Shown piece after piece: positions 1 through 9,098 of a DNA stretch of 64,000 bases. The DNA lies in assembly GCF_006088715.1 (NCBI RefSeq), contig NZ_CP030771.1:3844001-3908000 (forward strand). The letters run 5' to 3'. The DNA is from Streptomyces sp. YIM 121038. GTDB lineage: Bacteria; Actinomycetota; Actinomycetes; Streptomycetales; Streptomycetaceae. The position numbers and the translations under genes are program-made. Under the pieces are notes generated by a model. The model was not told the origin of the DNA. It saw nothing but the letters and a program-made list of their open reading frames with translations, and ran no database searches. Positions within the stretch are counted from its first letter, which is position 1; the number at the start of each line of letters is the position of its first letter.

Positions 1-233
1 TCGCGGTCGCCGCGGGTGTTGGTGGAGCGCGGCAGCATCGAGTACTCGGCGGTGACCCACCCCTCGCCGCTGCCCTTGCGCCAGCGGGGCACGCCCTCCG
101 TCACGGAGGCCGTACAGAAGACCTTGGTGTCGCCGAAGGAGACGAGGACGGAGCCCTCGGCGTGCTTGCTCCACCCCCGCTCGATGGAAACGGGGCGGAG
201 CTGGGCGGGGGTACGACCGTCGAATCGAGACAT
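1..233 (-). CDS. rph: Ribonuclease PH, N-terminal part (runs off the window)
   Basis: Partial gene: the ATG at 231-233 is inside the window and the remaining roughly two thirds lie to the left. RNase PH is the phosphorolytic 3'-to-5' exoribonuclease that trims tRNA 3' ends. The visible 77 residues carry the family start ([13 protein letters not shown]) followed by the exonuclease beta-strand segment ([19 protein letters not shown]) and a [21 protein letters not shown] stretch typical of RNase PH. A -10-like TATAGG lies about 10 bases upstream of the start on the minus strand, so the 5' leader is very short. Identity is clear from the N-terminal motifs alone. Confidence 0.93.
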   Translation of the reverse strand, partial: MSRFDGRTPAQLRPVSIERGWSKHAEGSVLVSFGDTKVFCTASVTEGVPRWRKGSGEGWVTAEYSMLPRSTNTRGDR

Positions 234-332
234 GCCAACGACCCTATAGTCCCCCCGGAACCCACCCGACCGGTTCGCCCGCTCCGCTACGAACGACCGC
301 CCCACCCTCCCCTGCGGGCGACTGCCCCGCCC

Positions 333-363
333 CCCTCTGTGGGCGGCTGGTCCGCCCAGAGGG
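333..363 (-). terminator. Stem-loop between nagF and rph
   Basis: CCCTCT and GGGCGG (333-346) pair with CCGCCC and AGAGGG (352-363), leaving a two-base bulge and a short loop. It lies downstream of nagF on the minus strand and is the best terminator candidate for that gene. No T-run follows, which is usual in this GC range. The rest of 234-508 shows no gene. Confidence 0.5.
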
Positions 364-508
364 CGGAACGGGCGGGCACAGAGGACAGCCGCCCCGCGCC
401 GCGGCACCAGGCTCCAGCAGCAGCCCGAGGACGCAGCCACCCCGGGCAACGCAAAAGGGGCGCGGCCCCGGCTACCCGGACCCGCACCCCCAGCGGGAGC
501 GAAGTCGC

Positions 509-742
509 TCACATCATGTCTTCGATCTCCGCCGCGATCGGGTCCGCGTCCGTGCCGATGACCACCTGGATCGCCGTGCCCATCTTCACGACGCCGTGCG
601 CGCCCGCGGCCTTCAGGGCGGCCTCGTCGACCAGGCCCGCGTCGTTGACCTCCGTGCGGAGACGGGTGATGCAGCCCTCGACCTCTTCGATGTTGTCGAT
701 GCCGCCGAGCCCGGCAACGATCTTCTCAGCCTTGCTGGCCAT
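509..742 (-). CDS. nagF: PTS EIIB component for N-acetylglucosamine (NagF-like)
   Basis: A 77-residue free-standing EIIB of the glucose/GlcNAc PTS family; it passes phosphate from EIIA to the sugar bound by EIIC. The phospho-accepting cysteine is Cys24 in the motif EGCITRLR, followed by the conserved [15 protein letters not shown] segment. The start is fixed by an AGGGAG ribosome site seven bases upstream. It is divergent from nagE1, with a dre operator in the 222-base gap. In Streptomyces the IIB and IIC of the GlcNAc transporter are separate proteins, and this arrangement (nagF divergent from nagE1, then nagE2) matches that known layout. Family assignment is certain; the GlcNAc specificity is inferred from synteny and the dre sites. 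Confidence 0.92.
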   Translation of the reverse strand: MASKAEKIVAGLGGIDNIEEVEGCITRLRTEVNDAGLVDEAALKAAGAHGVVKMGTAIQVVIGTDADPIAAEIEDMM

Positions 743-905
743 TGCTTACTCCCTGCTGTGAAAGGACGCGGCCACGACACCGTAGGTCCGCTTTGTCACG
801 GTAACGCACGGTTGGCCCATCTTCGCGGGCGGTCACGGCGGCCGCACCCCATCATGACGATCAAGGTGTCGTCCCTGACCAGGGGGCCACCGCACACCCG
901 CCCGC

Positions 906-923
906 AACTGGTCTACACCAGTT
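906..923. promoter_or_regulatory. dre-type operator (DasR) upstream of nagE1
   Basis: AACTGGTCTACACCAGTT is an 18-base inverted repeat differing from perfect symmetry only at the centre, and closely matches the published DasR responsive element (ACTGGTCTAGACCAGT-like). It sits between nagF and nagE1, about 42 bases before the nagE1 start, placed to repress nagE1 until glucosamine-6-phosphate relieves DasR. Binding is inferred from the match. Confidence 0.88.
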
Positions 924-964
924 TTCAACGACCGCCAAACTGGCCGGTTCCAGGAGGAACGCCG

Positions 965-2278
965 ATGAGTTCGGACGCCGCCGCGGCACCGCAGAAGAAG
1001 TGGTGGAACGGCCTCTTCCAGGGCCTGCAGAAGATGGGCCGCAGCCTCCAGCTACCCATCGCCGTGCTGCCCGCCGCGGGCATCCTGAACCGGCTCGGCC
1101 AGCCGGACGTCTTCGGCGACGACGGCCTGGGCTGGACGAACGTCGCCAAGGTCTTCGCGGCCGCGGGCGGCGCCCTGCTCGACTCCTCGCTCGGCCTGCC
1201 GCTCCTCTTCTGCATCGGCGTGGCCATCGGCATGGCCAAGAAGTCGGACGGCTCCACCGCCCTCGCCGCCGTCGCGGGCTTCCTCGTCTACTACGCGGTG
1301 CTCCGCGCCTTCCCCGAGGACTGCGCGGCCGGGGCCGACTTCGCGGGCGCCGGGATGTGGAGCGGGGTGTGCGTGGCCGAGGACGGCACCTCGGCGCAGG
1401 CCTCGTACCAGAATCCGGGCGTGTTCGGCGGCATCGTGATGGGCCTGCTCGCGGCCTGGCTCTGGCAGCGCTACCACCGGGTGCGCCTGGTGGACTGGCT
1501 GGGCTTCTTCAACGGCCGCAGGCTCGTGCCGATCATCATGGCCTTCGTCGGCCTGGTCTTCGCGGGCCTGTGCGTCTGGGTCTGGCCGCCCATCGGCGAC
1601 GGGCTCACCAGCTTCTCCAAGTGGCTGGTGGACCTCGGCTGGCTGGGCTCGGGCATCTTCGGCGTGGCCAACCGCGCGCTGCTCACGGTCGGCCTGCACC
1701 AGTTCCTGAACACCTTCGTCTGGTTCCAGTTCGGCGACTACACCAAGGCGGACGGCACCGTGGTGCACGGTGACATCAACCGCTTCCTCGCCGGGGACCC
1801 GACGGCGGGCCAGTTCACCTCGGGCTTCTTCCCGATCATGATGTTCGCGCTGCCCGCCGCCGCGCTCGCCATCACGCACGCGGCCCGCCCCGAGCGCCGC
1901 AAGGTCGTCGGCGGCATGATGCTCTCGGTCGGCCTGACCTCCTTCGTCACCGGCATCACCGAGCCGATCGAGTACTCCTTCCTCTTCATCGCGCCGCTCC
2001 TGTACGCGATCCACGCGGTGCTCACCGGCGTCTCGATGGCGGTGACGTGGGCGCTCGGAGTGAAGGACGGCTTCAGCTTCTCGGCGGGTCTCATCGACTA
2101 CGTCATCAACTGGAGCCTGGCCACCAAGCCCTGGTTGATCATCCCGATCGGCCTGGCGTTCGCGGTCGTCTACTACGCTTTGTTCCGCTTCGTCATCCAC
2201 AAGTTCGACCTGCCCACCCCGGGCCGCGAACCGGAAGAAGAGGCAAAGGCGTTGGACGCAGAACAGACCAAAGCGTAA
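965..2278 (+). CDS. nagE1: PTS EIIC permease for N-acetylglucosamine, first copy
   Basis: A 437-residue integral membrane EIIC of the glucose/GlcNAc family, with about ten hydrophobic segments. It translocates and presents the sugar for phosphorylation by the separate EIIB. Diagnostic stretches are QLPIAVLPAAGILNRLGQPD near the N-terminus, GFFNGRRLVPI in the middle and TGITEPIEYSFLFIAP, the glutamate-containing sugar-binding loop. The ATG at 965 follows GGAGGA with seven-base spacing. A near-identical paralogue (nagE2) follows about 230 bases downstream, each with its own operator, so this is a tandem duplication rather than one operon. In S. coelicolor the second copy is the main GlcNAc permease; whether this copy is used here cannot be read from sequence. 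Confidence 0.92.
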   Translation: MSSDAAAAPQKKWWNGLFQGLQKMGRSLQLPIAVLPAAGILNRLGQPDVFGDDGLGWTNVAKVFAAAGGALLDSSLGLPLLFCIGVAIGMAKKSDGSTALAAVAGFLVYYAVLRAFPEDCAAGADFAGAGMWSGVCVAEDGTSAQASYQNPGVFGGIVMGLLAAWLWQRYHRVRLVDWLGFFNGRRLVPIIMAFVGLVFAGLCVWVWPPIGDGLTSFSKWLVDLGWLGSGIFGVANRALLTVGLHQFLNTFVWFQFGDYTKADGTVVHGDINRFLAGDPTAGQFTSGFFPIMMFALPAAALAITHAARPERRKVVGGMMLSVGLTSFVTGITEPIEYSFLFIAPLLYAIHAVLTGVSMAVTWALGVKDGFSFSAGLIDYVINWSLATKPWLIIPIGLAFAVVYYALFRFVIHKFDLPTPGREPEEEAKALDAEQTKA

Positions 2279-2309
2279 GACTCAAGCGGAACCCCGCTCA
2301 GAGCCTTCG

Positions 2310-2344
2310 GAAAGGCCCTCGGACCCCTGGTCCCGGGGCCTTTC
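2310..2344 (+). terminator. Terminator after nagE1
   Basis: GAAAGGCCC (2310-2318) pairs with GGGCCTTTC (2336-2344); inside it GGACC/GGTCC adds a second stem. It separates nagE1 from the nagE2 promoter region. Confidence 0.82.
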
Positions 2345-2415
2345 GTCATGCTTGTGACGGTATGGGCAAGGCCACAGGAATCGTAGGTTCCTTATGCCGC
2401 CTTGACCGTGTTACA

Positions 2416-2448
2416 ACAGGTCTACACCACTGAGTGGTGTAGACCACC
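2416..2448. promoter_or_regulatory. Double, nested dre operator upstream of nagE2
   Basis: Two dre-like 16-mers lie back to back: ACAGGTCTACACCACT (2416-2431) and AGTGGTGTAGACCACC (2433-2448). Together, 2419-2445 forms a perfect 13-base inverted repeat around a single G. A TTGACC -35-like box begins at 2403, so bound DasR would cover the promoter. The site lies about 60 bases before the nagE2 start. Confidence 0.87.
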
Positions 2449-2506
2449 TGGATGCTGTCGCACCCCCCGAACTGTCCCCTGACAGCACCCGCACATGGAG
2501 GAAGTC

Positions 2507-3757
2507 ATGAGTACGGCCACCGCCAAGGCGGCGCCCGCGAAGAAGCGGGGCGCCGGCCTCTTGCAGGGTCTGCAGAAGGTCGGCCGCAGCCTGCAGCTGC
2601 CCATCGCCGTGCTGCCCGCCGCGGGCATCCTGCTCCGCCTCGGCCAGCCGGACGTCTTCGGCGCGGACGGCCTGGGCTGGGGCAAGGTCGCCACGGTGTT
2701 CGCCAACGCCGGTGACGCCGTGTTCGCGAACATGCCGATGCTGTTCTGCATCGGTGTCGCGATCGGCTTCGCGAAGAAGGCGGACGGCTCCACCGCCCTC
2801 GCCGCGCTCGTCGGCTTCCTGGTCTACACGAACGTCCTGAAGGCGTTCCCGGTGACCGAGGCGAAGATCATGAAGGGGGCCGACGTCGCCGCGACGTACA
2901 ACGACCCCAAGGTCTTCGGCGGCATCATCATGGGTCTGATCTCCGCCGTGGTCTGGCAGAAGTACCACCGCACCAAGCTGGTGGACTGGCTCGGCTTCTT
3001 CAACGGCCGCCGTCTGGTGCCGATCATCATGGCCTTCATCGGCACCGCCCTGGGCGTCTTCTTCGGCCTGTGCTGGGGCCCGGTCGGCGACGCGATCACC
3101 AACTTCGGCGAGTGGATGACCGGCCTCGGCTCCATCGGCGCGGGCGTCTTCGGCGTGGTCAACCGCGGGCTGCTCCCCGTCGGCATGCACCAGTTCGTGA
3201 ACACCGTCGCCTGGCAGGAGATCGGCTCCTTCACGGACTCCGCCGGTGCCGTCTGGCACGGCGACATCCAGCGCTTCATGCACGGTGACCCGACCGCGGG
3301 TCAGTTCATGTCCGGCTTCTTCCCGATCATGATGTTCGCGCTGCCCGCCGTCGCGCTCGCCATCACGCACACCGCGCGCCCCGAGCGCCGCAAGGTCGTC
3401 GGCGGCATGATGCTGTCCCTCGCGCTCACCTCGTTCGTCACCGGCATCACCGAGCCGATCGAGTTCGCGTTCATGTTCATCGCCCCGGCCCTGTACGTGA
3501 TCCACGCGGTCCTCACGGCCGTCGCCATGACGGTCACCTGGGCGCTCGGCGTGCACCACGGCTTCACCTTCTCCGCCGGTGCCATCGACTACGTCCTGAA
3601 CTGGAAGTTCGCCGAGAAGCCCTGGATGATCATCCCGATCGGCCTCGTCTTCGCGGCCGTCTACTACGTGGTCTTCCGCTTCGCGATCGTCAAGTTCAAC
3701 ATCCCCACCCCGGGCCGTGAGCCCGAGGAGGAGATCGAGGACCTGACGAAGGCGTAG
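2507..3757 (+). CDS. nagE2: PTS EIIC permease for N-acetylglucosamine, second copy
   Basis: A 416-residue EIIC paralogue of nagE1, with the same landmarks (SLQLPIAVLPAAGILLRLG, GFFNGRRLVPIIM, TGITEPIEFAFMFIAP). An ATG at 2495 is in frame, but the next ATG at 2507 is preceded by GGAGG at 2497-2501 with good spacing, so 2507 is the start. It is preceded by the double dre site and followed by a strong terminator, making it a single-gene unit. By position it matches the NagE2 permease, the main route for GlcNAc uptake in Streptomyces; this is inference from family and synteny. It depends on NagF or another EIIB for phosphorylation. Confidence 0.93.
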   Translation: MSTATAKAAPAKKRGAGLLQGLQKVGRSLQLPIAVLPAAGILLRLGQPDVFGADGLGWGKVATVFANAGDAVFANMPMLFCIGVAIGFAKKADGSTALAALVGFLVYTNVLKAFPVTEAKIMKGADVAATYNDPKVFGGIIMGLISAVVWQKYHRTKLVDWLGFFNGRRLVPIIMAFIGTALGVFFGLCWGPVGDAITNFGEWMTGLGSIGAGVFGVVNRGLLPVGMHQFVNTVAWQEIGSFTDSAGAVWHGDIQRFMHGDPTAGQFMSGFFPIMMFALPAVALAITHTARPERRKVVGGMMLSLALTSFVTGITEPIEFAFMFIAPALYVIHAVLTAVAMTVTWALGVHHGFTFSAGAIDYVLNWKFAEKPWMIIPIGLVFAAVYYVVFRFAIVKFNIPTPGREPEEEIEDLTKA

Positions 3758-3772
3758 CCCCTCGGACAGCGC

Positions 3773-3806
3773 GAAGGCCCCGGAACCGCTCGGTTCCGGG
3801 GCCTTC
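3773..3806. terminator. Strong hairpin between nagE2 and the MBL-fold gene
   Basis: A perfect 15-base stem (3773-3787 with 3792-3806) and a four-base loop lies between two convergent genes and probably ends both transcripts. Confidence 0.88.
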
Positions 3807-3872
3807 GTCGTCGTGCCGGGACGGGCCCCTCCCGCGGCGCGCGCCGGTCCGGGGGCGTATCGATACGGCGCC

Positions 3873-4625
3873 TCAGAGCTGGTACGACGCTCCGGGCACG
3901 GCCAGCTCCGCCGGGCCGTCGAACACGGCGCGGGCGTCCGCGAGGTTCACCGCGGGGTCCGTCCACGGCGGGATGTGGGTGAGGACGAGGCGGCCCGCGC
4001 CCGCACGCGCGGCGGACTCGCCCGCCTCACGGCCGTTGAGGTGCAGGTCCGGGATGTTCTCCTTGCCGTGCGTGAACGCGGCCTCGCACAGGAAGAGGTC
4101 GGTGCCGGTGGCGAGTTCGTCGAGCGCCGCGCAGGGGCCCGTGTCGCCGGAGTACGTGAGCGACCTGCCGCCGTGCTCGACGCGCACGGCGTACGCCTCG
4201 ACCGGATGGCAGACCTTCTCGGTGCGCACCGTGAACGGGCCGATGTCGAAGGCGCCCGGCTTGACCGTGTGGAAGTCGAAGACCTCGCTCATCGAGGACG
4301 CGGAGGGCGTGTCGGCGTACGCCGTGGTCAGGCGCTGCTCGGTGCCCTCGGGGCCGTACACCGGGATGGGCGCGCAGCGGCCGCCCTCGTGCCGGTAGTA
4401 GCGGGCCACGAAGTACGCGCACATGTCGATGCAGTGGTCGGCGTGCAGATGGCTGAGGAAGATCGCGTCGAGGTCGTACAGACCGATGTGGCGCTGGAGC
4501 TCGCCCAGGGCGCCGTTGCCCATGTCGAGCAGCAGCCGGAAGCCGTCGGCCTCGACGAGGTAGCTCGAGCAGGCCGAGTCCGCGGACGGAAACGACCCCG
4601 AGCAGCCGACGACGGTGAGCTTCAT
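3873..4625 (-). CDS. MBL-fold metal-dependent hydrolase (phosphodiesterase/RNase Z-like)
   Basis: A 250-residue single-domain metallo-beta-lactamase-fold protein. The zinc motif HLHADH appears as LSHLHADHCIDM around residue 60, with further metal ligands in YSGDTGPC and near the C-terminal LTHIPPW. The N-terminus MKLTVVGCSGSFPS and the SGDTGP strand are typical of the RNase Z/ElaC-like branch that cleaves phosphodiesters, but it is shorter than tRNase Z and its substrate cannot be named. The ATG at 4623-4625 starts exactly at the conserved first strand. Convergent with nagE2; divergent from the membrane protein at 4845. Confidence 0.85.
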   Translation of the reverse strand: MKLTVVGCSGSFPSADSACSSYLVEADGFRLLLDMGNGALGELQRHIGLYDLDAIFLSHLHADHCIDMCAYFVARYYRHEGGRCAPIPVYGPEGTEQRLTTAYADTPSASSMSEVFDFHTVKPGAFDIGPFTVRTEKVCHPVEAYAVRVEHGGRSLTYSGDTGPCAALDELATGTDLFLCEAAFTHGKENIPDLHLNGREAGESAARAGAGRLVLTHIPPWTDPAVNLADARAVFDGPAELAVPGASYQL

Positions 4626-4844
4626 ATAGCTGGAACCTCCGCGCTGGCGGTCGGGGGAATTCGGGGGCGTGCGGTCCGACGAGCGTAAGGCGCGAAACGG
4701 CGCCTCGCTCCTCCGTCGTGGGCCGTTGTGGGCGAACTCACCTGGGGTGTCACCGGTTCGGGGGGCCGGGCGGGGGCGGGGCGGCGGGGGACACTGGGAG
4801 GGAAGGTTTTGGCTGTGTCCGGGAGGGCTGAGGGAGTGTCGGGG

Positions 4845-5924
4845 ATGGCGGGGCGGACGGGCGACCGGGCCGGTCGGTGGCGGCCGGTGCTCGCGGTCTG
4901 CTGCGCGCTGGTGCTCCTGCTGGCCCCCGTCGGGTTCTTCGCCGCCGTGCCGGGCGCGCTCGCGCGGGGGCACGCGTACGCCGCCGCGCCCGCCTGCGCG
5001 GCCGGGGCCAGGACGGGCTCGTGCACGACGACGGTGGCCGCGACCGTCACGGGCACCGAGGAGAAGGCCCGCGGCCGGAAGGCCGACTACTGGCTCCGCG
5101 TCACCGAGCGCGGCGACGACCGGGTGCGGCGCGTGCACATGTCCGGATCGAGGCTGCACGACGCCGTGCGCGCCGGGGACCGGGTGTCGCTGACGTACTG
5201 GCGGGGCGAGATCCGCACCGTGCGGTTCGGCACCGCCGCCGAGGAGACCGAGGCCTCGCCGGCCGACGACTGGCGCCTCCCCCTCGGCCTCGGCCTGCTG
5301 ACGCTGCCCGTCGGGCTCGGCGTCCTGACGGCGGTCCTGTGGTGGCGCCGGAGGTACGCCGCCGCCGCGCACGCGAGCGCCTGGCAGCTCTCCGTGGGGC
5401 CCGTGGCCGGGGCGCTCCTGGGCTGCCTCGGCTTCGTCGCGGCCCAGGCCCGCCCGGACGTGCGCGGCGCCCTGCTGGTCACGGCCCTCGGGGTGCCTCC
5501 GGTGGCGGCGCTCACCGCTCTGGTCGCGTGGCTCACGCGGCGGCGGGAGCGGCGGGCCGTCGACACCAGCGACATCGTTCCGGTGCCGCCCGCCGGGAGG
5601 CGGTGCGTGCGCGCGGCCGTGCTCGGGGACGTGCCCTACAGCGTGGACGGCTTCGACCACCTGGTCGTCGGGGACGGGGCGCCCGCGGTGACGCCCGACC
5701 CCGACGGGCGCGTCGCCCGCAGGCCGCTGCCGCCGTCACTGACCGTGCACGAGGTCCGGGCGCCGCGGCCCGGCGACACCGTCCTCGGGCCGGGCGGCGG
5801 CACGTACGACACCGTCCTCATCGAGTGCCGCGACGGCGCCGTGACCGTCGTCATCGCCCTGGCGCGCGAGGACGCTCCCGTCGTCCTCGGCGCCCTCCTT
5901 TCGCCGGCGCGGGCGGCGGGCTGA
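4845..5924 (+). CDS. Membrane protein of unknown function
   Basis: A 359-residue protein not recognised beyond membrane topology. One hydrophobic segment follows a basic N-terminus (VLAVCCALVLLLAPVGFFAA), then an extracytoplasmic stretch with a Cys pair (AC..GARTGSC) and a beta-rich region, then two or three further membrane segments (LPLGLGLLTLPVGLGVLTAVLWW, GALLGCLGFVAAQA, LLVTALGVPPVAALTALVAWL) and a soluble tail of about 120 residues. ATG 4845 was chosen because GAGGGAG lies about eight bases upstream; longer in-frame starts exist at 4728 and 4836. The overall plan resembles actinobacterial DUF3592-like proteins, but I could not confirm that. Confidence 0.68.
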   Translation: MAGRTGDRAGRWRPVLAVCCALVLLLAPVGFFAAVPGALARGHAYAAAPACAAGARTGSCTTTVAATVTGTEEKARGRKADYWLRVTERGDDRVRRVHMSGSRLHDAVRAGDRVSLTYWRGEIRTVRFGTAAEETEASPADDWRLPLGLGLLTLPVGLGVLTAVLWWRRRYAAAAHASAWQLSVGPVAGALLGCLGFVAAQARPDVRGALLVTALGVPPVAALTALVAWLTRRRERRAVDTSDIVPVPPAGRRCVRAAVLGDVPYSVDGFDHLVVGDGAPAVTPDPDGRVARRPLPPSLTVHEVRAPRPGDTVLGPGGGTYDTVLIECRDGAVTVVIALAREDAPVVLGALLSPARAAG

Positions 5925-5949
5925 GGAGCCCGCCGGTACCGTCGGGGCT

Positions 5950-6387
5950 ATGGACACGTCCTGGTGGCTGGCGCTCGCCGCGGTGGTGGTGCTCGCCCTG
6001 GTGGCCACCGTGGTGGACGGGTGGGGGCGCGGGCGCGGGCGCTCGCGCGGCGCGGGGCGGACGGCGCGCAGGGCCGCCTCGGGAGCGCCGGTCCGGCCGC
6101 GGGCCGCGGAGATCTGGTGGGCCGTGGCCGACGAGGCCGAGCGCCCCTTCCTCGTCCTGTCCGTACGGGGTGACGCCGTGCGCGTCGCGACGATCACCAC
6201 CCGGTTCCACGACGAGCGGGCCGGGGTGATTCCGCTGCCGCCCGGGGCCGTGGGCGACGTCCAGGGGCGCGCGAGCTTTCTGGAGCCGGAGGGGGTGCGG
6301 GAGCTGTGGGCCGGGGACTTCCGGCGGCGGGCGGGGGTGGTGGACCCGGCGTTGTGGGACCAGGTGCGGTACCTCGGCGGCGGCTGA
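5950..6387 (+). CDS. Membrane-anchored PemK/MazF-like domain protein
   Basis: A 145-residue protein with an N-terminal membrane segment (WWLALAAVVVLALVATVVDGW), an Arg/Gly-rich linker, then a domain beginning AEIWWAVADEAERPFLVLSV that follows the PemK/MazF barrel pattern (E-IWW, then RP.LVLSV.GD..RVA.IT.R). No antitoxin-like gene precedes it, and it lies 25 bases after the membrane protein, so a toxin role is doubtful. The conserved GVIPLPPGAVGD..GR.SFLE segment suggests a distinct housekeeping branch of the fold. The fold call comes from motif pattern only. Confidence 0.62.
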   Translation: MDTSWWLALAAVVVLALVATVVDGWGRGRGRSRGAGRTARRAASGAPVRPRAAEIWWAVADEAERPFLVLSVRGDAVRVATITTRFHDERAGVIPLPPGAVGDVQGRASFLEPEGVRELWAGDFRRRAGVVDPALWDQVRYLGGG

Positions 6388-6398
6388 CCCTTCGCGGT

Positions 6399-6650
6399 GC
6401 GCCCCAGGCCCGCCCCTTCCCGATCCGGGGGGCTCCGCCCCCCGTGCCCCCGTTGTCGGCCGCTCCGCGCCTCGTCCTCAAACGCCGGACGGGCTGGATG
6501 GTGCCGCTGCGGGCCTCATCTCGTCTGCGGGTCCGCCGACGGCGTCTGCGGGTCCGCAGAAGGCGTCCGGCCCGGACCGAGATCTTTCAAGCCCGTCCGG
6601 CGTTTGAGGACGAGGCCGCAGGCCGACCGACCGGTTCCAGGGCGCCCCCC
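6399..6650. repeat. Family A intergenic repeat, two inverted copies
   Basis: Between two convergent genes. The first copy ends in CTCGTCCTCAAACGCCGGAC (6471-6490) continuing into GGGCT; the second (6587-6614) is its inverted counterpart, giving an almost perfect 25-base inverted pair around about 90 bases. The left part also has the GGGGGGCTCCGCCCCCC stem seen in other copies. Inside the loop, GCGTCTGCGGGTCCGC is repeated directly. No gene is seen. Confidence 0.8.
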
Positions 6651-6655
6651 CAGGG

Positions 6656-7910
<1,255 letters not shown>

Positions 7911-8055
7911 GGCGATGGGCTCCTGTCGGGAGGGGCGGACTACCGGAACTGCGAGAAGTGCGAGCACTGCGGGAACTGCGCGAGGGGCGGGCCGCCCGGC
8001 GCGCGGGCGGGCGGCGCCCCCGGCCCGGGAGCGCTGGGCGCGGCCCGGCGGCGCC

Positions 8056-8160
8056 TCAGCGCCGACAGATGGCGCTGGCGAGACGGCACAGGTCGACGTG
8101 CAGCCGGCCGACGAGCAGGGCGCCCGGCGTCGTATCGATGCTCACGTCGTTCGAAACCAT
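8056..8160 (-). CDS. Cysteine-containing leader peptide upstream of cysO
   Basis: A 34-residue ORF ending LHVDLCRLASAICRR. Streptomyces leader peptides of this style (VDLCR...CR near the C-terminus) are common ahead of sulfur genes and are thought to act as cysteine-responsive attenuators, as shown for polycysteine leaders in mycobacteria. A -10-like TACGAT ends six bases before the ATG, so the mRNA is probably leaderless. The 145 bases between its stop and cysO are very rich in GC stems, suitable for alternative folding. The two Cys codons near the end would sense charged tRNA-Cys. Function is inferred from family resemblance and position. Confidence 0.72.
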   Translation of the reverse strand: MVSNDVSIDTTPGALLVGRLHVDLCRLASAICRR

Positions 8161-8252
8161 GGGGTCATCGTATCGATTCCCGGTCCGGGTCCCGGAATGT
8201 GATCTCGGATACCGGACGGATCCGGCTCGGCACCCGGACGCGGGCGGACCGC

Positions 8253-9098
8253 TCAGGGCGCGGGGACGCGCCGCGAGGGGCCCGGCAGATAGGTGACGGT
8301 GGGGGCTCCGGTGGCCGGGTGGACGGCCACTTCGGCCGTGACGCCGTACACCTCCGCGAGGAGTTCGCCGGTCAGGACCTCTCCCGGGGGCCCGGACGCG
8401 ACGACGCGGCCGCCGTCGAGCACGTACAGGCGGTCGCAGTAGTACGCGGCCAGGGTCAGGTCGTGCAGGGCGAGCAGGTTCGCGGTGCCGAGCTCCTTGA
8501 CCAGGCCGAGGATCTCCAGCTGGTAGCGGATGTCCAGGTGGTTGGTGGGCTCGTCGAGCACGAGGACGGCGGGTTCCTGCACCAAGGCGCGGGCGAGCAG
8601 GGCCCGTTGCCGCTCGCCGCCGGAGAGCTGACCGAAGGGGCGGTCGGCGAGGTCCGCCGCGCCGACGCGGCCCAGGGCGTCGGCCACCATGGCCCGGTCG
8701 GTGGTGGTGTCGGCCTCCCAGAAGCGCTTGTGCGGGGAACGGCCCATGGCCACCACCTGGCGGACGGTGAGTTCGAAGCCCGCGTGGCCGTCCTGCGGCA
8801 CGGTGGCGACGCGGCGGGCCCGCGCCTTGACCCCGGCCGCCGCCAGGTCGGCGCCGTCGAGCAGGACCCGCCCCGCGGTGGCCGCGAGCGCGCCGTAGAC
8901 GCAGCGCAGCAGCGTCGTCTTGCCGCTGCCGTTGGGGCCGACGATGCCGACCGTCTCACCCGCGGAGACGGTGAGCGAGACGCCGTCGACGAGACGGCGG
9001 CCGGACGGGGTGTCGTACGTGAGGTCCTCGGCCCGCAGGCGCCCGGCGCCGGGGAGCGGGCCCGCGGCCCCGGCGGGCGGTCGTCGTCCTTCGGTCAT
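8253..9098 (-). CDS. btuD: ABC transporter ATPase, cobalamin type (BtuD)
   Basis: A 281-residue ATPase of the FecE/BtuD family: Walker A GPNGSGKTT at residues 54-62, signature LSGGERQ, Walker B VLVLDEPTNHLD and the switch His in LLALHD. It energises the BtuC permease. Its ATG overlaps the btuC stop by four bases (ATGA), indicating coupling. The riboswitch ahead of btuF identifies the likely substrate as cobalamin or a related corrinoid; by sequence alone a siderophore would be equally possible. Confidence 0.88.
   Translation of the reverse strand: MTEGRRPPAGAAGPLPGAGRLRAEDLTYDTPSGRRLVDGVSLTVSAGETVGIVGPNGSGKTTLLRCVYGALAATAGRVLLDGADLAAAGVKARARRVATVPQDGHAGFELTVRQVVAMGRSPHKRFWEADTTTDRAMVADALGRVGAADLADRPFGQLSGGERQRALLARALVQEPAVLVLDEPTNHLDIRYQLEILGLVKELGTANLLALHDLTLAAYYCDRLYVLDGGRVVASGPPGEVLTGELLAEVYGVTAEVAVHPATGAPTVTYLPGPSRRVPAP

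Noticed and set aside
5950..6387. PemK-like protein as part of a toxin-antitoxin pair
   Set aside because: The upstream partner is a 359-residue membrane protein rather than a small antitoxin, and the domain is membrane-anchored. The fold is kept as a note but not the toxin role.
7944..7985. Cys-rich plus-strand frame (NCEKCEHCGNC)
   Set aside because: It arises from a repeated AACTGCG/AGTGCG pattern in the cysO leader; no start or ribosome site, and it runs opposite to the transcript.
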